From Streptomyces seoulensis (GTDB lineage: Bacteria > Actinomycetota > Actinomycetes > Streptomycetales > Streptomycetaceae), in the NCBI RefSeq assembly GCF_004328625.1, contig NZ_CP032229.1:4526001-4590000 (forward strand): a DNA stretch of 64,000 bases, in the 5' to 3' direction. Below are positions 54,395-63,306 of this stretch, one piece after another; positions within the stretch are counted from its first letter, which is position 1; each line of letters begins with the position of its first letter. The position numbers and the translations under genes are program-made. A model generated the notes under the pieces. It was given only the letters and a program-made list of their open reading frames with translations, searched no databases and was not told where the DNA came from.

Positions 54395-55954
54395 ATGCCG
54401 CCCACGCTCGCCTCGCTCGTCCACCACTCCGCGCTGAAGCTGACGGTCCGCGCGGGGGAGGACAAGCTCGACGTACCCGTGCGCTGGGCGCATGTCAGCG
54501 AGCTGGCCGACCCCGTGCCGTACATGGAGGGCGGGGAGCTGCTGCTGATCACCGCGCTCAAGCTCGACGCGGAGGACCCCGAGGCGATGCGGCGGTACGT
54601 GAAGCGGCTGGCCGGCGCGGGCGTCGTCGGCCTGGGCTTCGCGGTCGGCGTCAACTACGACGCGATCCCCGACGCGCTGGTGCAGGCCGCCCGGCAGGAG
54701 GGGCTGCCGCTGCTGGAGGTGCCCCGGCGCACCCCGTTCCTCGCCATCAGCAAGGCCGTCTCCGCCGCCATCGCCGCCGACCAGTACCGCGCCGTCACCG
54801 CCGGTTTCGCCGCGCAGCGCGAGCTGACCCGGCAGGCGCTCACCACCGGCCCGGAGGGCCTGCTCGCCGCGCTCGCCGTCCAGGTCGACGGCTGGGCCGC
54901 GCTGTACGACGCGTCCGGCGCGGTCGTCGCCGCCGCGCCCGAGTGGGCGGGCCGCCGGGCCGCCCGGCTCACCGCCGACGTCGAGCGGCTGCGGGAACGC
55001 CCCGCCCCCGCCTCCTCCGTGGTCGCCGCTCCGGACACCGAGGACCGGATCGAGCTGCACTCGCTCGGCACCGGCCGCCGCCCCCGCGCCGCGCTCGCCG
55101 TCGGCACCGCCGCCGCCCCCGGCACCGCCGAGCGCTACGCCGTGCACTCCGCGATCGCGCTGCTCACCCTCACCACCGAGCGCTCCCGCTCCCTGCACGC
55201 CGCCGAACAGCGGGTCGGCGCGGCGGTGCTGCGGATGCTGCTCGCGGGGGAGCCCGACCACGCCCGCGCGGTCGCCGGTGACCTGTACGGCGGTCTGCTG
55301 GACGCGCCGTTCCGGCTGCTCGTGGCCGAGGCCGCGCCGCGCCAGGGGACGGACGGCGATCCGCTGGACGCCCTCGCCGAGGCCGCCGAGTCCGCCGCCG
55401 CCCGCTCCGGCGAGGCCGTCCTGGTGGTGCCCGACCGGGAGCGGCTGGTGGTGCTGGCCACCGACGGCGGCGCGGCCGTCGCCGCCTGCACGGCGTACGC
55501 GGGCGCGCCGGAGGCCAAGGCCGACGAGGACGCGCTCGTCGTCGGCCTCTCCGCCCCGGCCGGCCCCATCGCGGCCGCCACCGCCTACCGCCAGGCCGAG
55601 CAGGCGCTCTCGGTGGCCCGGCGGCGCGGCCGGGTCCTGGTCGAGCACGAGCACGTCGCGGCCGGCTCGGTCCTCCCGCTGCTCGCCGACGACGCGGTAC
55701 GGGCCTTCGCCGACGGCCTCCTTCGCGCCCTGCGCGACCACGACGCCACCGGACGCGGCGACCTCGTCGCCTCCCTGCGCGCCTGGCTCTCCCGCCACGG
55801 CCAATGGGACGCGGCCGCCGCCGACCTCGGCGTCCACCGCCACACCCTCCGCTACCGCATGCGCCGAGTAGAGGAAATCCTCGGCCGCTCCCTGGACGAC
55901 CCGGACGTCCGAATGGAGCTGTGGCTGTCCCTGAAGGCAACGTCGGGGGAGTAG
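54395..55954 (+). CDS. PucR-family transcriptional regulator
   Basis: 519-residue regulator. The N-terminal PucR sensing domain (about 1-125) reads VSELADPVPYMEGGELLLIT and GLGFAVGVNYDAIPDALVQA. A central GGDEF-like spacer (about 290-420) and a C-terminal helix-turn-helix, LGVHRHTLRYRMRRVEEILG (about 483-502), complete the standard layout. PucR-type regulators often control purine, proline or GABA use. Placed between gabT and an aldehyde dehydrogenase gene, it is a good candidate for their activator, though no site was proven. A minisatellite begins 41 nt after its stop. Confidence 0.9.
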   Translation: MPPTLASLVHHSALKLTVRAGEDKLDVPVRWAHVSELADPVPYMEGGELLLITALKLDAEDPEAMRRYVKRLAGAGVVGLGFAVGVNYDAIPDALVQAARQEGLPLLEVPRRTPFLAISKAVSAAIAADQYRAVTAGFAAQRELTRQALTTGPEGLLAALAVQVDGWAALYDASGAVVAAAPEWAGRRAARLTADVERLRERPAPASSVVAAPDTEDRIELHSLGTGRRPRAALAVGTAAAPGTAERYAVHSAIALLTLTTERSRSLHAAEQRVGAAVLRMLLAGEPDHARAVAGDLYGGLLDAPFRLLVAEAAPRQGTDGDPLDALAEAAESAAARSGEAVLVVPDRERLVVLATDGGAAVAACTAYAGAPEAKADEDALVVGLSAPAGPIAAATAYRQAEQALSVARRRGRVLVEHEHVAAGSVLPLLADDAVRAFADGLLRALRDHDATGRGDLVASLRAWLSRHGQWDAAAADLGVHRHTLRYRMRRVEEILGRSLDDPDVRMELWLSLKATSGE

Positions 55955-55995
55955 CCGCCCCCGAGGCTCGCGCCACCGAGCCCACTCCGGGCCCC

Positions 55996-56427
55996 GCGCC
56001 GGCCCCAGGCCCGCCCGCTTCGCACCCGCCTCCGGCCCACCCCGCGCCGGCCCCAGGCCCGCGCGCTCCACGCCCGCCTCCGGCCCACCCCGCGCCGGTC
56101 CCAGGCCCGCCCGCTCCGCGCCCGCCTCCGGCCCACCCCGCGCCGGTCCTAGGCCCGCGCGCTCCGCACCCGCCTCCGGCCCACCCCGCGCCGGTCCCAG
56201 GCCCGCCCGCTCCGCGCCCGCCTCCGGCCCACCCCGCGCCGGTCCTAGGCCCGCGCGCTCCGCACCCGCCTCCGGCCCACCCCGCGCCGGTCCCAGGCCC
56301 GCCCGCTCCGCACCCGCCTCCGGCCCACCCCGCGCCGGTCCCAGGCCCGCCCGCTCCGCGCCCGCCTCCGGCCCACCCCGCGCCGGTCCCAGGCCCGCCC
56401 GCTCCGCGCCCGCCTCCGGCCCACCCC
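55996..56427. repeat. 48-bp tandem repeat (minisatellite), nine units
   Basis: Nine head-to-tail 48-bp units start at 55996, 56044, 56092, 56140, 56188, 56236, 56284, 56332 and 56380. The shared backbone is GCGCCGGYCCYAGGCCCG ... CCTCCGGCCCACCCC, with variation at a few positions; two units carry CCTAGG. As 48 is a multiple of 3 and stops are absent, all long frames stay open: forward they read PAPVPGPPAPRPPPAH, reverse Gly/Ala/Trp-rich. The whole 55955-56744 gap (790 nt) has no other convincing gene; 56428-56744 is GC-rich single-copy sequence with the ALDH promoter. Confidence 0.9.
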
Positions 56428-56744
56428 GCCCGGCCGGGACCTGGGTCCGGCTCCGCCCCACCCCGCCCCGGCATCGCCCCGACTCCGGGTCTCGCGCTCA
56501 CCCCGGGTCCTCCGCTGACTCCGCGACTCACGCTCACCCCGGCCCAAGCGCTCACCCCCCGTCCCGCGCCCACTCCCGACCCGGACGCGGGCCCACGCCG
56601 ATCCCAGGCCCGCGCCCACCCCGCCGAACCGGCACATCGTCCGACCCGTTCCGTACGACTCGGACAAGCGCCCCCTGCGCCCGCCCGTCCTACCGTGGAT
56701 CACGCAGAGACACACCCCCCGACGCGGAAGGGCCGGACCCGCAC

Positions 56745-58190
56745 ATGACCTCCACCCACGCCTTCTGGCTGGCCGGCCGCGAGGCCGCCGGCGAGGACAG
56801 CTTCGATGTCACCTCCCCGTGGGACGGCCGTGTCGTCGGCCGGGCGAGCGTGCCCAGTGACGCGCAGGTCGAAGAGGCCGTGGCCGCCGCGTACGCGGTG
56901 CGCGACGAGTTCGCCGCCGTCCCCGCGCACGTCCGCGCGACCGCACTCGACCACGTGGCCAAGCGGCTGACCGAGCGCACCGAGGAGATCGCCCAGCTGA
57001 TCTCCGGCGAGAACGGCAAGCCCATCAAGTGGGCGCGCGGCGAGGTCGCCCGTGCCGTCTCCGTGTTCCGGCTCGCGGCCGAGGAGGCCCGGCGGTTCAA
57101 CGGCGGCGAGGCCCAGCGGCTGGACACCGACGCGGGCGGCCAGGGCCGTATGGCGCTGATCCGCCGCTTCCCCAAGGGCGTCGTCCTCGGCATCGCGCCG
57201 TTCAACTTCCCGCTGAACCTGTGCGCGCACAAGGTCGCCCCGGCCATCGCCGCCGGTGTCCCGATCATCCTGAAGCCCGCCCCGGCCACCCCGCTGTCCG
57301 GCCTGGTCATCGGCGAGCTGCTGGCCGAGACCGACCTGCCTGCCGGGTCCTGGAGCGTCCTGCCGGTCGCCAACGACAAGATGCCCGCGCTGGTCCAGGA
57401 CGAGCGCCTCCCGGTGATCTCCTTCACCGGCTCCGAGCAGGTCGGCTACGCGATCATGGACTCGGTGCCGCGCAAGCACTGCACGCTGGAGCTGGGCGGC
57501 AACGGCGCGGCCGTCGTCCTCGGCGACTGGGCGAGCGACGCCGACCTGGACTGGGCCGCGAACCGCATCGCCACCTTCTCCAACTACCAGGGCGGCCAGT
57601 CCTGCATCTCGGTGCAGCGGGTCATCGTGGACGGCGCCGTGTACGAGCGGCTGCTCCCGCGCATCGTCGCCGCCGTCGAGGCCCAGGTCACCGGTGACCC
57701 GGCGGACGACAAGACCGAGGTCGGCCCGCTGGTCAGCGAGGCCGCCGCGCAGCGCGTGGAGTCCTGGGTGAACGAGGCCGTCGAGCTGGGCGCCACCCTG
57801 CTCACCGGCGGCGAGCGGGACGGCGCCACCTACGCGCCGACCGTCCTCACCGACGTACCGGCCGGTGCCACCCTCGCCACCGAGGAGGTCTTCGGACCGG
57901 TCCTCACCGTCACCAAGGTCGACGGCGAGGCCGAGGCGTTCGCGGCCGTCAACGACTCCAAGTACGGCCTCCAGGCAGGCGTGTTCACCCACGACATCCA
58001 GGCCGCCTTCCGCGCCCACCGCGCCCTCGAGGTCGGCGGTGTCGTCATCGGCGACGTCCCCTCCTACCGCGCGGACCAGATGCCGTACGGCGGCGCCAAG
58101 CAGTCCGGCGTCGGCCGCGAGGGCGTCCGCTCCGCGATGGACGACTACACCTACGAGCGCGTCCTGGTCCTCACGGGCCTCGCACTCTGA
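56745..58190 (+). CDS. Aldehyde dehydrogenase (probable succinic-semialdehyde type)
   Basis: 481-residue aldehyde dehydrogenase from a different branch than the two at 27.4 and 39.5 kb. The cofactor motif is APFNFPLNLCAHK (Phe-Asn-Phe-Pro in place of Trp-Asn-Tyr-Pro), with Glu in LELGGNGAAV and catalytic Cys in GGQSCISVQR. SYRADQMPYGGAKQSGVGRE follows. The APFNFP form occurs in methylmalonate- and succinate-semialdehyde-like enzymes. Beside gabT and pucR it is the best candidate for succinic semialdehyde oxidation, but substrate is inferred. A U-tailed terminator follows. Confidence 0.87.
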   Translation: MTSTHAFWLAGREAAGEDSFDVTSPWDGRVVGRASVPSDAQVEEAVAAAYAVRDEFAAVPAHVRATALDHVAKRLTERTEEIAQLISGENGKPIKWARGEVARAVSVFRLAAEEARRFNGGEAQRLDTDAGGQGRMALIRRFPKGVVLGIAPFNFPLNLCAHKVAPAIAAGVPIILKPAPATPLSGLVIGELLAETDLPAGSWSVLPVANDKMPALVQDERLPVISFTGSEQVGYAIMDSVPRKHCTLELGGNGAAVVLGDWASDADLDWAANRIATFSNYQGGQSCISVQRVIVDGAVYERLLPRIVAAVEAQVTGDPADDKTEVGPLVSEAAAQRVESWVNEAVELGATLLTGGERDGATYAPTVLTDVPAGATLATEEVFGPVLTVTKVDGEAEAFAAVNDSKYGLQAGVFTHDIQAAFRAHRALEVGGVVIGDVPSYRADQMPYGGAKQSGVGREGVRSAMDDYTYERVLVLTGLAL

Positions 58191-58213
58191 CCTGCCACGG
58201 ACAGGTCACCACC

Positions 58214-58259
58214 GGAACGGCCGGAGCCCGCTGTGCGGGGGCTCCGGCCGTTCCTTTTG
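58214..58259 (+). terminator. Intrinsic terminator after the aldehyde dehydrogenase
   Basis: Perfect 16-bp stem GGAACGGCCGGAGCCC (58214-58229) with GGGCTCCGGCCGTTCC (58239-58254) and a 9-nt loop, followed directly by TTTTG. It is the clearest Rho-independent terminator in the window, 24 nt after the stop. Confidence 0.9.
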
Positions 58260-58432
58260 CGTGCGGTGATAAGCGCCGCCGATCGCGCGATCGGTTTCGC
58301 CTCTTAAGTCCGATAAACAACACCTATCGAGTCATTGATTGCGCTTTTGACTTTTTCGTGCGCGCGGGAGCACACTTCCCTCCGCATCGAGCCGCAATCG
58401 GAGCGGTCATTCGCGGAAAGTGAGAGGGCATC

Positions 58433-59296
58433 GTGCCGATACCCATGGAAGACGCCCTGGACGCGCAGGTCGCCACCGCCCGGAGCAAGGCGAAGCTGCT
58501 CCGTTCCCCCGGCCGCTATCTGGTCCTCTCGGCGCTCGCCGGGGCCTTCATCGGCATGGGCGTCGTCCTGATGGTCAGCGTGTCCGGCCCGCTCAGCGCC
58601 GCGCACTCGCCCTGGGTCAAGCTGGTCCAGGGCCTGGTCTTCGGTGTCGCGCTGACGCTGGTGATCTTCGCCGGCGGCGAGCTGGCCACCAGCAACATGA
58701 TGACGATGGTCCAGGGCGCGGTCCGCCGGGCCCTGACGCCCCTCACCGCGCTCGCCGTGATCGTCGGCTCCCTCGTCGGCAACCTGATCGGCTCGGTCGC
58801 CCTCGCCGGACTGGTCCACGCCTCCGGAGTGCTGGGCGTCGCGCCCGCCCCCGGCGCCCCCGCCCCCGGCCTGGCCGCCCTGACCGGCATGCTCACCGCC
58901 AAGATGGCCGAGAGCGGCGAGGCGATGTTCTTCCGCGGTGTGCTCTGCAACTTCCTGGTCTGCCTGACCGTGTGGATGGGCATGCGGACCCGCTCGGACG
59001 CCGCCAGGATCCTGCTGATCTTCGCGGGCATCCTGGCCTTCGTCGCCTCCGGCTTCGAGCACGTCGTCGCCAACATGACGACCTTCTCGCTCGGCCTCTT
59101 CGAGGACGTCCCCGGCGTCACCGTGGGCGCCTTCGCCCACAACCTCCTCTTCGTCGGCCTCGGCAACCTCGTCGGCGGCGGCCTGCTGGTGGGCCTGGCC
59201 TACGCCGTCGCCGGCCGCCGCGGCACCCCGGCCGCGACCGGTGACGCCCCCGCCGAGGGCAGGAAGGCCCAGGTCCCGGCGCTCGAGACGGTCTGA
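58433..59296 (+). CDS. Formate/nitrite transporter (FNT) family protein
   Basis: 287-residue membrane channel of the FNT family with six spans. Two family signatures are seen: FAGGELATSNMMTM in the first half (omega loop) and FFRGVLCNFLVCLTVWM in the second, and GFEHVVANMT, which carries the pore His. It moves formate, nitrite or hydrosulfide. GTG start at 58433 after GAGAGGGC; an ATG four codons later is possible. It has no formate dehydrogenase or nitrite reductase neighbour. The upstream 58260-58432 is AT-richer than the surroundings. Confidence 0.88.
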   Translation: MPIPMEDALDAQVATARSKAKLLRSPGRYLVLSALAGAFIGMGVVLMVSVSGPLSAAHSPWVKLVQGLVFGVALTLVIFAGGELATSNMMTMVQGAVRRALTPLTALAVIVGSLVGNLIGSVALAGLVHASGVLGVAPAPGAPAPGLAALTGMLTAKMAESGEAMFFRGVLCNFLVCLTVWMGMRTRSDAARILLIFAGILAFVASGFEHVVANMTTFSLGLFEDVPGVTVGAFAHNLLFVGLGNLVGGGLLVGLAYAVAGRRGTPAATGDAPAEGRKAQVPALETV

Positions 59297-59316
59297 GGCA
59301 CCGCCGCTCCCTCGCA

Positions 59317-59338
59317 CGTCCGTTCACCTGAACGGACG
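59317..59338. promoter_or_regulatory. Perfect short palindrome before the acyl-CoA dehydrogenase
   Basis: Arms CGTCCGTTCA (59317-59326) and TGAACGGACG (59329-59338) around a 2-nt centre. With so small a loop a protein-binding operator is more likely than a terminator. It lies 107 nt before the acyl-CoA dehydrogenase and 21 nt after the FNT gene. A GATTCAGGTACCAACGATCC stretch downstream may hold the promoter. Confidence 0.45.
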
Positions 59339-59444
59339 CGCAAGGGGTGGTGGGGCGCGCCCGATTCAGGTACCAACGATCCAGTAGCAACGGGTCGGTT
59401 ACCCACGGTCCGCCAACATCCCTCTTCGCGGCGAGGTGAGCCTC

Positions 59445-61382
59445 ATGTCCGCCCCCACCACTCAACGCACCAACGTCTCCGAGCGCGAGGCCCGGCAGGT
59501 GGCGGAGGCCGCCCGGGAGCAGAACTGGCGCAAGCCCAGCTTCGCCAAGGAGCTGTTCCTCGGGCGCTTCCGGCTCGACCTCATCCACCCCCACCCGCTC
59601 CCCGACGCGGAGAGCGTCCGGCGCGGCGAGACCTTCCTCGCCGAGCTGCGCGCCTTCTGCGAGACGGAGATCGACGCGGCCCGCATCGAGCGTGAGGCCC
59701 GTATCCCGGACGAGGTCGTGGCCGGCCTGAAGCGGCTCGGCGCCCTCGGCATGAAGATCGACACCAAGTACGGCGGCCTGGGCCTCTCCCAGCTCTACTA
59801 CAACAAGGCCCTCGCCCTGGTCGGCTCGGTCAGCCCCGCCGTCGGCGCGCTGCTCTCCGCCCACCAGTCGATCGGCGTCCCGCAGCCGCTGAAGATCTTC
59901 GGCACCCAGGAGCAGAAGGACGCCTTCCTGCCCCGCTGCGCCACCGACGCCATCTCCGCCTTCCTGCTCACCGAGCCGGACGTCGGCTCCGACCCCGCCC
60001 GGCTGGCCACCTCGGCCGTGCCGGAAGGCGACGAGTACGTCCTGGACGGCGTGAAGCTGTGGACCACCAACGGGGTCGTCGCCGACCTGCTGGTCGTCAT
60101 GGCCCGGGTGCCGAAGTCCGAGGGGCACCCCGGCGGGATCACCGCGTTCGTGGTGGAGGCCGACGCCGAGGGCATCACGGTGGAGCACCGCAACGCCTTC
60201 ATGGGCCTGCGCGGCATCGAGAACGGCGTCACCCGCTTCCACCAGGTGCGGGTCCCGGCCGCCAACCGGATCGGCCCCGAGGGCGCCGGTCTGAAGATCG
60301 CGCTCACCACGCTGAACACCGGCCGGCTCTCGCTGCCCGCGATGTGCGCCGGGGCGGGCAAGTGGTGTCTGAAGATCGCCCGTCAGTGGGCCGCCGAGCG
60401 CGAGCAGTGGGGCAGGCCGGTCGCGCTGCACGAGGCCGTCGGCTCCAAGATCAGCTTCATCGCGGCCACCACCTTCGCGCTGGAGGCCGTCGTCGACCTC
60501 GCCTCCCAGATGGCCGACGAGGACCGCAACGACATCCGCATCGAGGCCGCGCTCGCCAAGCTGTACGGCTCGGAGATGGCCTGGCTGATGGCGGACGAGC
60601 TGGTCCAGATCCGGGGCGGCCGGGGCTACGAGACGGCCGAGTCGCTCGGCGCGCGCGGCGAGCGGGCCGTACCGGCCGAGCAGATGCTGCGGGACCTGCG
60701 GATCAACCGCATCTTCGAGGGCTCCACCGAGATCATGCACCTGCTGATCGCGCGTGAGGCCGTCGACGCCCACCTCTCGGTCGCCGGTGACCTCATCGAT
60801 CCCGACAAGTCCCTCCAGGACAAGGCGAAGGCCGGTGCGGGCGCGGGCGTCTTCTACGCCAAGTGGCTGCCGAAGCTGGTCGCGGGCCCGGGGCAACTCC
60901 CGTCCTCGTACGCCGAGTTCAAGCACGGCATCGACCTGTCCGGGCATCTGCGGTTCGTCGAGCGGCATGCCCGCAAGCTGGCCCGCGCGACCTTCTACGG
61001 GATGTCCCGCTGGCAGGGTCGGATGGAGACCAAGCAGGGCTTCCTCGGCCGGATCGTGGACGTCGGCGCGGAACTGTTCGCCATGAGCGCGGCCTGCGTA
61101 CGGGCCGAGCGGCTGCGGCGCGAGGGCGAGCACGGCCGTGAGGCGTACCAGCTCGCCGACGCCTTCTGCCGCCAGGCCCGCGTCCGCGTGGACGAGCTGT
61201 TCGCCCGTCTGTGGCACAACACCGACGGCGTCGACCGCAAGGTGGTCAAGGGCGTCCTCGGCGGTGCCTACGAGTGGCTGGAGGAGGGCGTCCTCGACCC
61301 CTCGGGCGACGGCGCCTGGATCGCGGACGCCACACCGGGGGCGAGCGAGCGCGTCAACGCCCGCCGCCCCTACGGCGGTTAG
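59445..61382 (+). CDS. Acyl-CoA dehydrogenase (very-long-chain type layout)
   Basis: 645-residue flavoprotein, longer than the usual ~380-residue acyl-CoA dehydrogenase because of a C-terminal extension of about 200 residues, as in VLCAD/ACAD9 enzymes. Seen are AFLLTEPDVGSDPARL (substrate/FAD), WTTNGVVADLLVVMA, the FAD-binding FMGLRGIENGVTRF, and RINRIFEGSTEIMHL. RGGRGYETAESL precedes it. It introduces the first double bond in fatty-acid oxidation. ATG at 59445 follows GAGGTGAG; a GTG three codons earlier is in frame. The stop overlaps the convergent gene by 4 nt. Confidence 0.9.
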   Translation: MSAPTTQRTNVSEREARQVAEAAREQNWRKPSFAKELFLGRFRLDLIHPHPLPDAESVRRGETFLAELRAFCETEIDAARIEREARIPDEVVAGLKRLGALGMKIDTKYGGLGLSQLYYNKALALVGSVSPAVGALLSAHQSIGVPQPLKIFGTQEQKDAFLPRCATDAISAFLLTEPDVGSDPARLATSAVPEGDEYVLDGVKLWTTNGVVADLLVVMARVPKSEGHPGGITAFVVEADAEGITVEHRNAFMGLRGIENGVTRFHQVRVPAANRIGPEGAGLKIALTTLNTGRLSLPAMCAGAGKWCLKIARQWAAEREQWGRPVALHEAVGSKISFIAATTFALEAVVDLASQMADEDRNDIRIEAALAKLYGSEMAWLMADELVQIRGGRGYETAESLGARGERAVPAEQMLRDLRINRIFEGSTEIMHLLIAREAVDAHLSVAGDLIDPDKSLQDKAKAGAGAGVFYAKWLPKLVAGPGQLPSSYAEFKHGIDLSGHLRFVERHARKLARATFYGMSRWQGRMETKQGFLGRIVDVGAELFAMSAACVRAERLRREGEHGREAYQLADAFCRQARVRVDELFARLWHNTDGVDRKVVKGVLGGAYEWLEEGVLDPSGDGAWIADATPGASERVNARRPYGG

Positions 61383-61837
61383 CAGTACTTGTCGCTGCCG
61401 TTCCGGGTCGTCCACGAGCAGGTGTCGACCTTGGAGCCGTTCGACTTGGTCAGGGTCGCCGTGTCGCTGGTGTTGTTCCAGACGTAGGCGCGGCGGCCCT
61501 GGTACTTGTCCGAGGTGGTGTCGCGGCCGCTGCCGGTGTGGATCTTCATGTACTTCCCGGCGCCGATCTTGACGTTCGGGAAGGAGTACTTGTGGTTCGA
61601 GGCGTCCTTCAGGACCCACCCCTTCAGCGAGAGCGCCGAGCGGCTGGTGTTCTTGAGCTGGACCCACTCGCCGTTGAGGCTGGAGTTGGACCGGGTGTCC
61701 TTGCCGGGGCTGTCGAAGTAGACCCGGTGGATCTGGACGGTGCCGGCCGCCTGGGCCGGGGTGCTCATGAGGGTGCCGGTGAGCAGGGCCGCGCCGGCGA
61801 GAGCGGGCAGGGCGGCGCGGAGGCGCACGGTACGCAC
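61379..61837 (-). CDS. Secreted lamin-tail-domain protein
   Basis: 152-residue exported protein. A signal peptide of about 30 residues ends TPAQAA. The rest is one lamin-tail (LTD) beta-sandwich: VQIHRVYFDSPGKD, NGEWVQLKNTSRSALSLKGW, KYSFPNVKIGAGKYMKIHTG and AYVWNNTSDTATLTKSNG. LTDs in bacterial secreted proteins are thought to bind surfaces or other exoproteins. The GTG start at 61837 follows GGGGGGATC. Its stop overlaps that of the acyl-CoA dehydrogenase tail to tail. Confidence 0.87.
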   Translation of the reverse strand: MRTVRLRAALPALAGAALLTGTLMSTPAQAAGTVQIHRVYFDSPGKDTRSNSSLNGEWVQLKNTSRSALSLKGWVLKDASNHKYSFPNVKIGAGKYMKIHTGSGRDTTSDKYQGRRAYVWNNTSDTATLTKSNGSKVDTCSWTTRNGSDKYC

Positions 61838-62037
61838 GAAGAGATCCCCCCAAGGATGTCGTTCACAAAGACGCTGTACGGGCAAGAAGTTCACCCGTTC
61901 AACTGAATTGTTATCACAGGATCTTCACCCCGGATTCACAAAGGAAGAAACCTTCCCGCGACAGAGGGCCCCTTTCCGGCCACTCCGCCGGGGGACGCGC
62001 GGTCCGGGCCGCCGCCGGGTGCGGCCACAATGGGGGG

Positions 62038-63306
62038 ATGACCGACAGCCCCGCCAGCCCCGCCCCGCTCGCCGACCCGCACCTCGTGTTCGACCCCGTC
62101 GCGGGCGACGGCCCGAAGGACGTGGTGATCCTCGGCTCCACCGGGTCCATCGGCACCCAGGCCATCGACCTGGTGCTGCGCAACCCCGACCGTTTCAAGG
62201 TCACCGCCCTCTCCGCGAACGGCGGCCGGGTGGACCTCCTGGCCGAGCAGGCGCGCAGGCTCGGGGTGCGCACCGTCGCGGTGGCCCGCGAGGAGGCCGC
62301 ACCGGCGCTGCGCGAGGCCCTGGCCGGGCAGTACGGCACCGAGCCGCTCCCGGAGATCCTGGTGGGCCCGGACGCGGCCGCCCAGGTCGCCGCCTCCGAC
62401 TGCCACACCGTGCTGAACGGCATCACCGGCTCCATCGGCCTCGCGCCGACGCTGGCCGCCCTGGAGGCCGGCCGCACCCTGGCCCTGGCCAACAAGGAGT
62501 CGCTGATCGTCGGCGGCCCGCTGGTCAAGGCGCTGGCCAAGCCCGGCCAGATCATCCCGGTGGACTCCGAGCACGCGGCCCTCTTCCAGGCCCTCGCCTC
62601 CGGCAACCGCGCCGACGTGCGCAAGCTGGTCGTCACCGCCTCGGGCGGGCCGTTCCGCGGCCGGACCAAGGCCGAGCTGGCGGACGTCACCGTCGCCGAC
62701 GCCCTCGCGCACCCCACCTGGGCGATGGGCCCGGTGATCACGGTCAACTCCGCGACCCTGGTCAACAAGGGCCTGGAGGTCATCGAGGCCCACCTGCTCT
62801 ACGACATTCCCTTCGACCGCATTGAGGTGGTCGTGCATCCGCAGTCGTATGTCCACTCGATGGTCGAGTTCACCGACGGTTCCACGATCGCCCAGGCGAC
62901 GCCCCCCGACATGGGTGGGCCGATCGCCATCGGCCTGGGCTGGCCCGAGCGTGTCCCGGACGCCGCCCCGGCGTTCGACTGGAGCAAGGCGTCCACCTGG
63001 GAGTTCTTCCCGCTGGACGACGACGCCTTCCCCTCGGTGAACCTCGCCCGGCACGTGGGCCGGCTCGCGGGCACCGCCCCGGCGGTGTTCAATGCGGCCA
63101 ACGAGGAGTGCGTCGAAGCCTTCCTGGGCGGCGCTCTGCCCTTCAACGGGATCATGGAGACCGTCATCCGGGTGGTCGAGGAACACGGCACCCCGGTCAC
63201 GGGAACTTCGCTCACGGTGTCGGACGTCCTCGAAGCGGAGACCTGGGCCCGTGCCAGGGCCCGTGAACTGACCCACCGGACGGCTACCGCGGAGGCGCGT
63301 GCATGA
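62038..63306 (+). CDS. dxr: 1-deoxy-D-xylulose 5-phosphate reductoisomerase
   Basis: 422-residue enzyme of the MEP isoprenoid route, reducing DXP to MEP with NADPH. The nucleotide-binding [16 protein letters not shown] is near the N-terminus. Active-site segments [24 protein letters not shown] and [11 protein letters not shown] follow, with the C-terminal [26 protein letters not shown] just before the ATG can be a -10 for a leaderless transcript or supply a ribosome site. It overlaps the metalloprotease gene by 4 nt, a conserved neighbour in actinobacteria. Confidence 0.96.
   Translation: MTDSPASPAPLADPHLVFDPVAGDGPKDVVILGSTGSIGTQAIDLVLRNPDRFKVTALSANGGRVDLLAEQARRLGVRTVAVAREEAAPALREALAGQYGTEPLPEILVGPDAAAQVAASDCHTVLNGITGSIGLAPTLAALEAGRTLALANKESLIVGGPLVKALAKPGQIIPVDSEHAALFQALASGNRADVRKLVVTASGGPFRGRTKAELADVTVADALAHPTWAMGPVITVNSATLVNKGLEVIEAHLLYDIPFDRIEVVVHPQSYVHSMVEFTDGSTIAQATPPDMGGPIAIGLGWPERVPDAAPAFDWSKASTWEFFPLDDDAFPSVNLARHVGRLAGTAPAVFNAANEECVEAFLGGALPFNGIMETVIRVVEEHGTPVTGTSLTVSDVLEAETWARARARELTHRTATAEARA

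Noticed and set aside
55996..56427. CRISPR array
   Set aside because: Units are contiguous 48-mers without unique spacers, and there are no cas genes.
54320..56461. 713-codon minus-strand frame through the minisatellite and pucR
   Set aside because: The repeat length is divisible by three, which removes stops; the rest is antisense of pucR.
55804..56748. 314-codon plus-strand Pro-rich frame through the 48-bp repeats
   Set aside because: It starts inside pucR in another frame, has no ribosome site, and its content is the translated repeat. Kept as a repeat, with the coding option noted in the findings.
58260..58432. AT-rich patch as a foreign insertion
   Set aside because: Only about 170 nt, no repeats at its ends, and placed where the FNT promoter is expected.
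59118..61853. 911-codon minus-strand frame opposite the acyl-CoA dehydrogenase
   Set aside because: Same cause: antisense shadow of a well-supported gene, with no recognisable motif.
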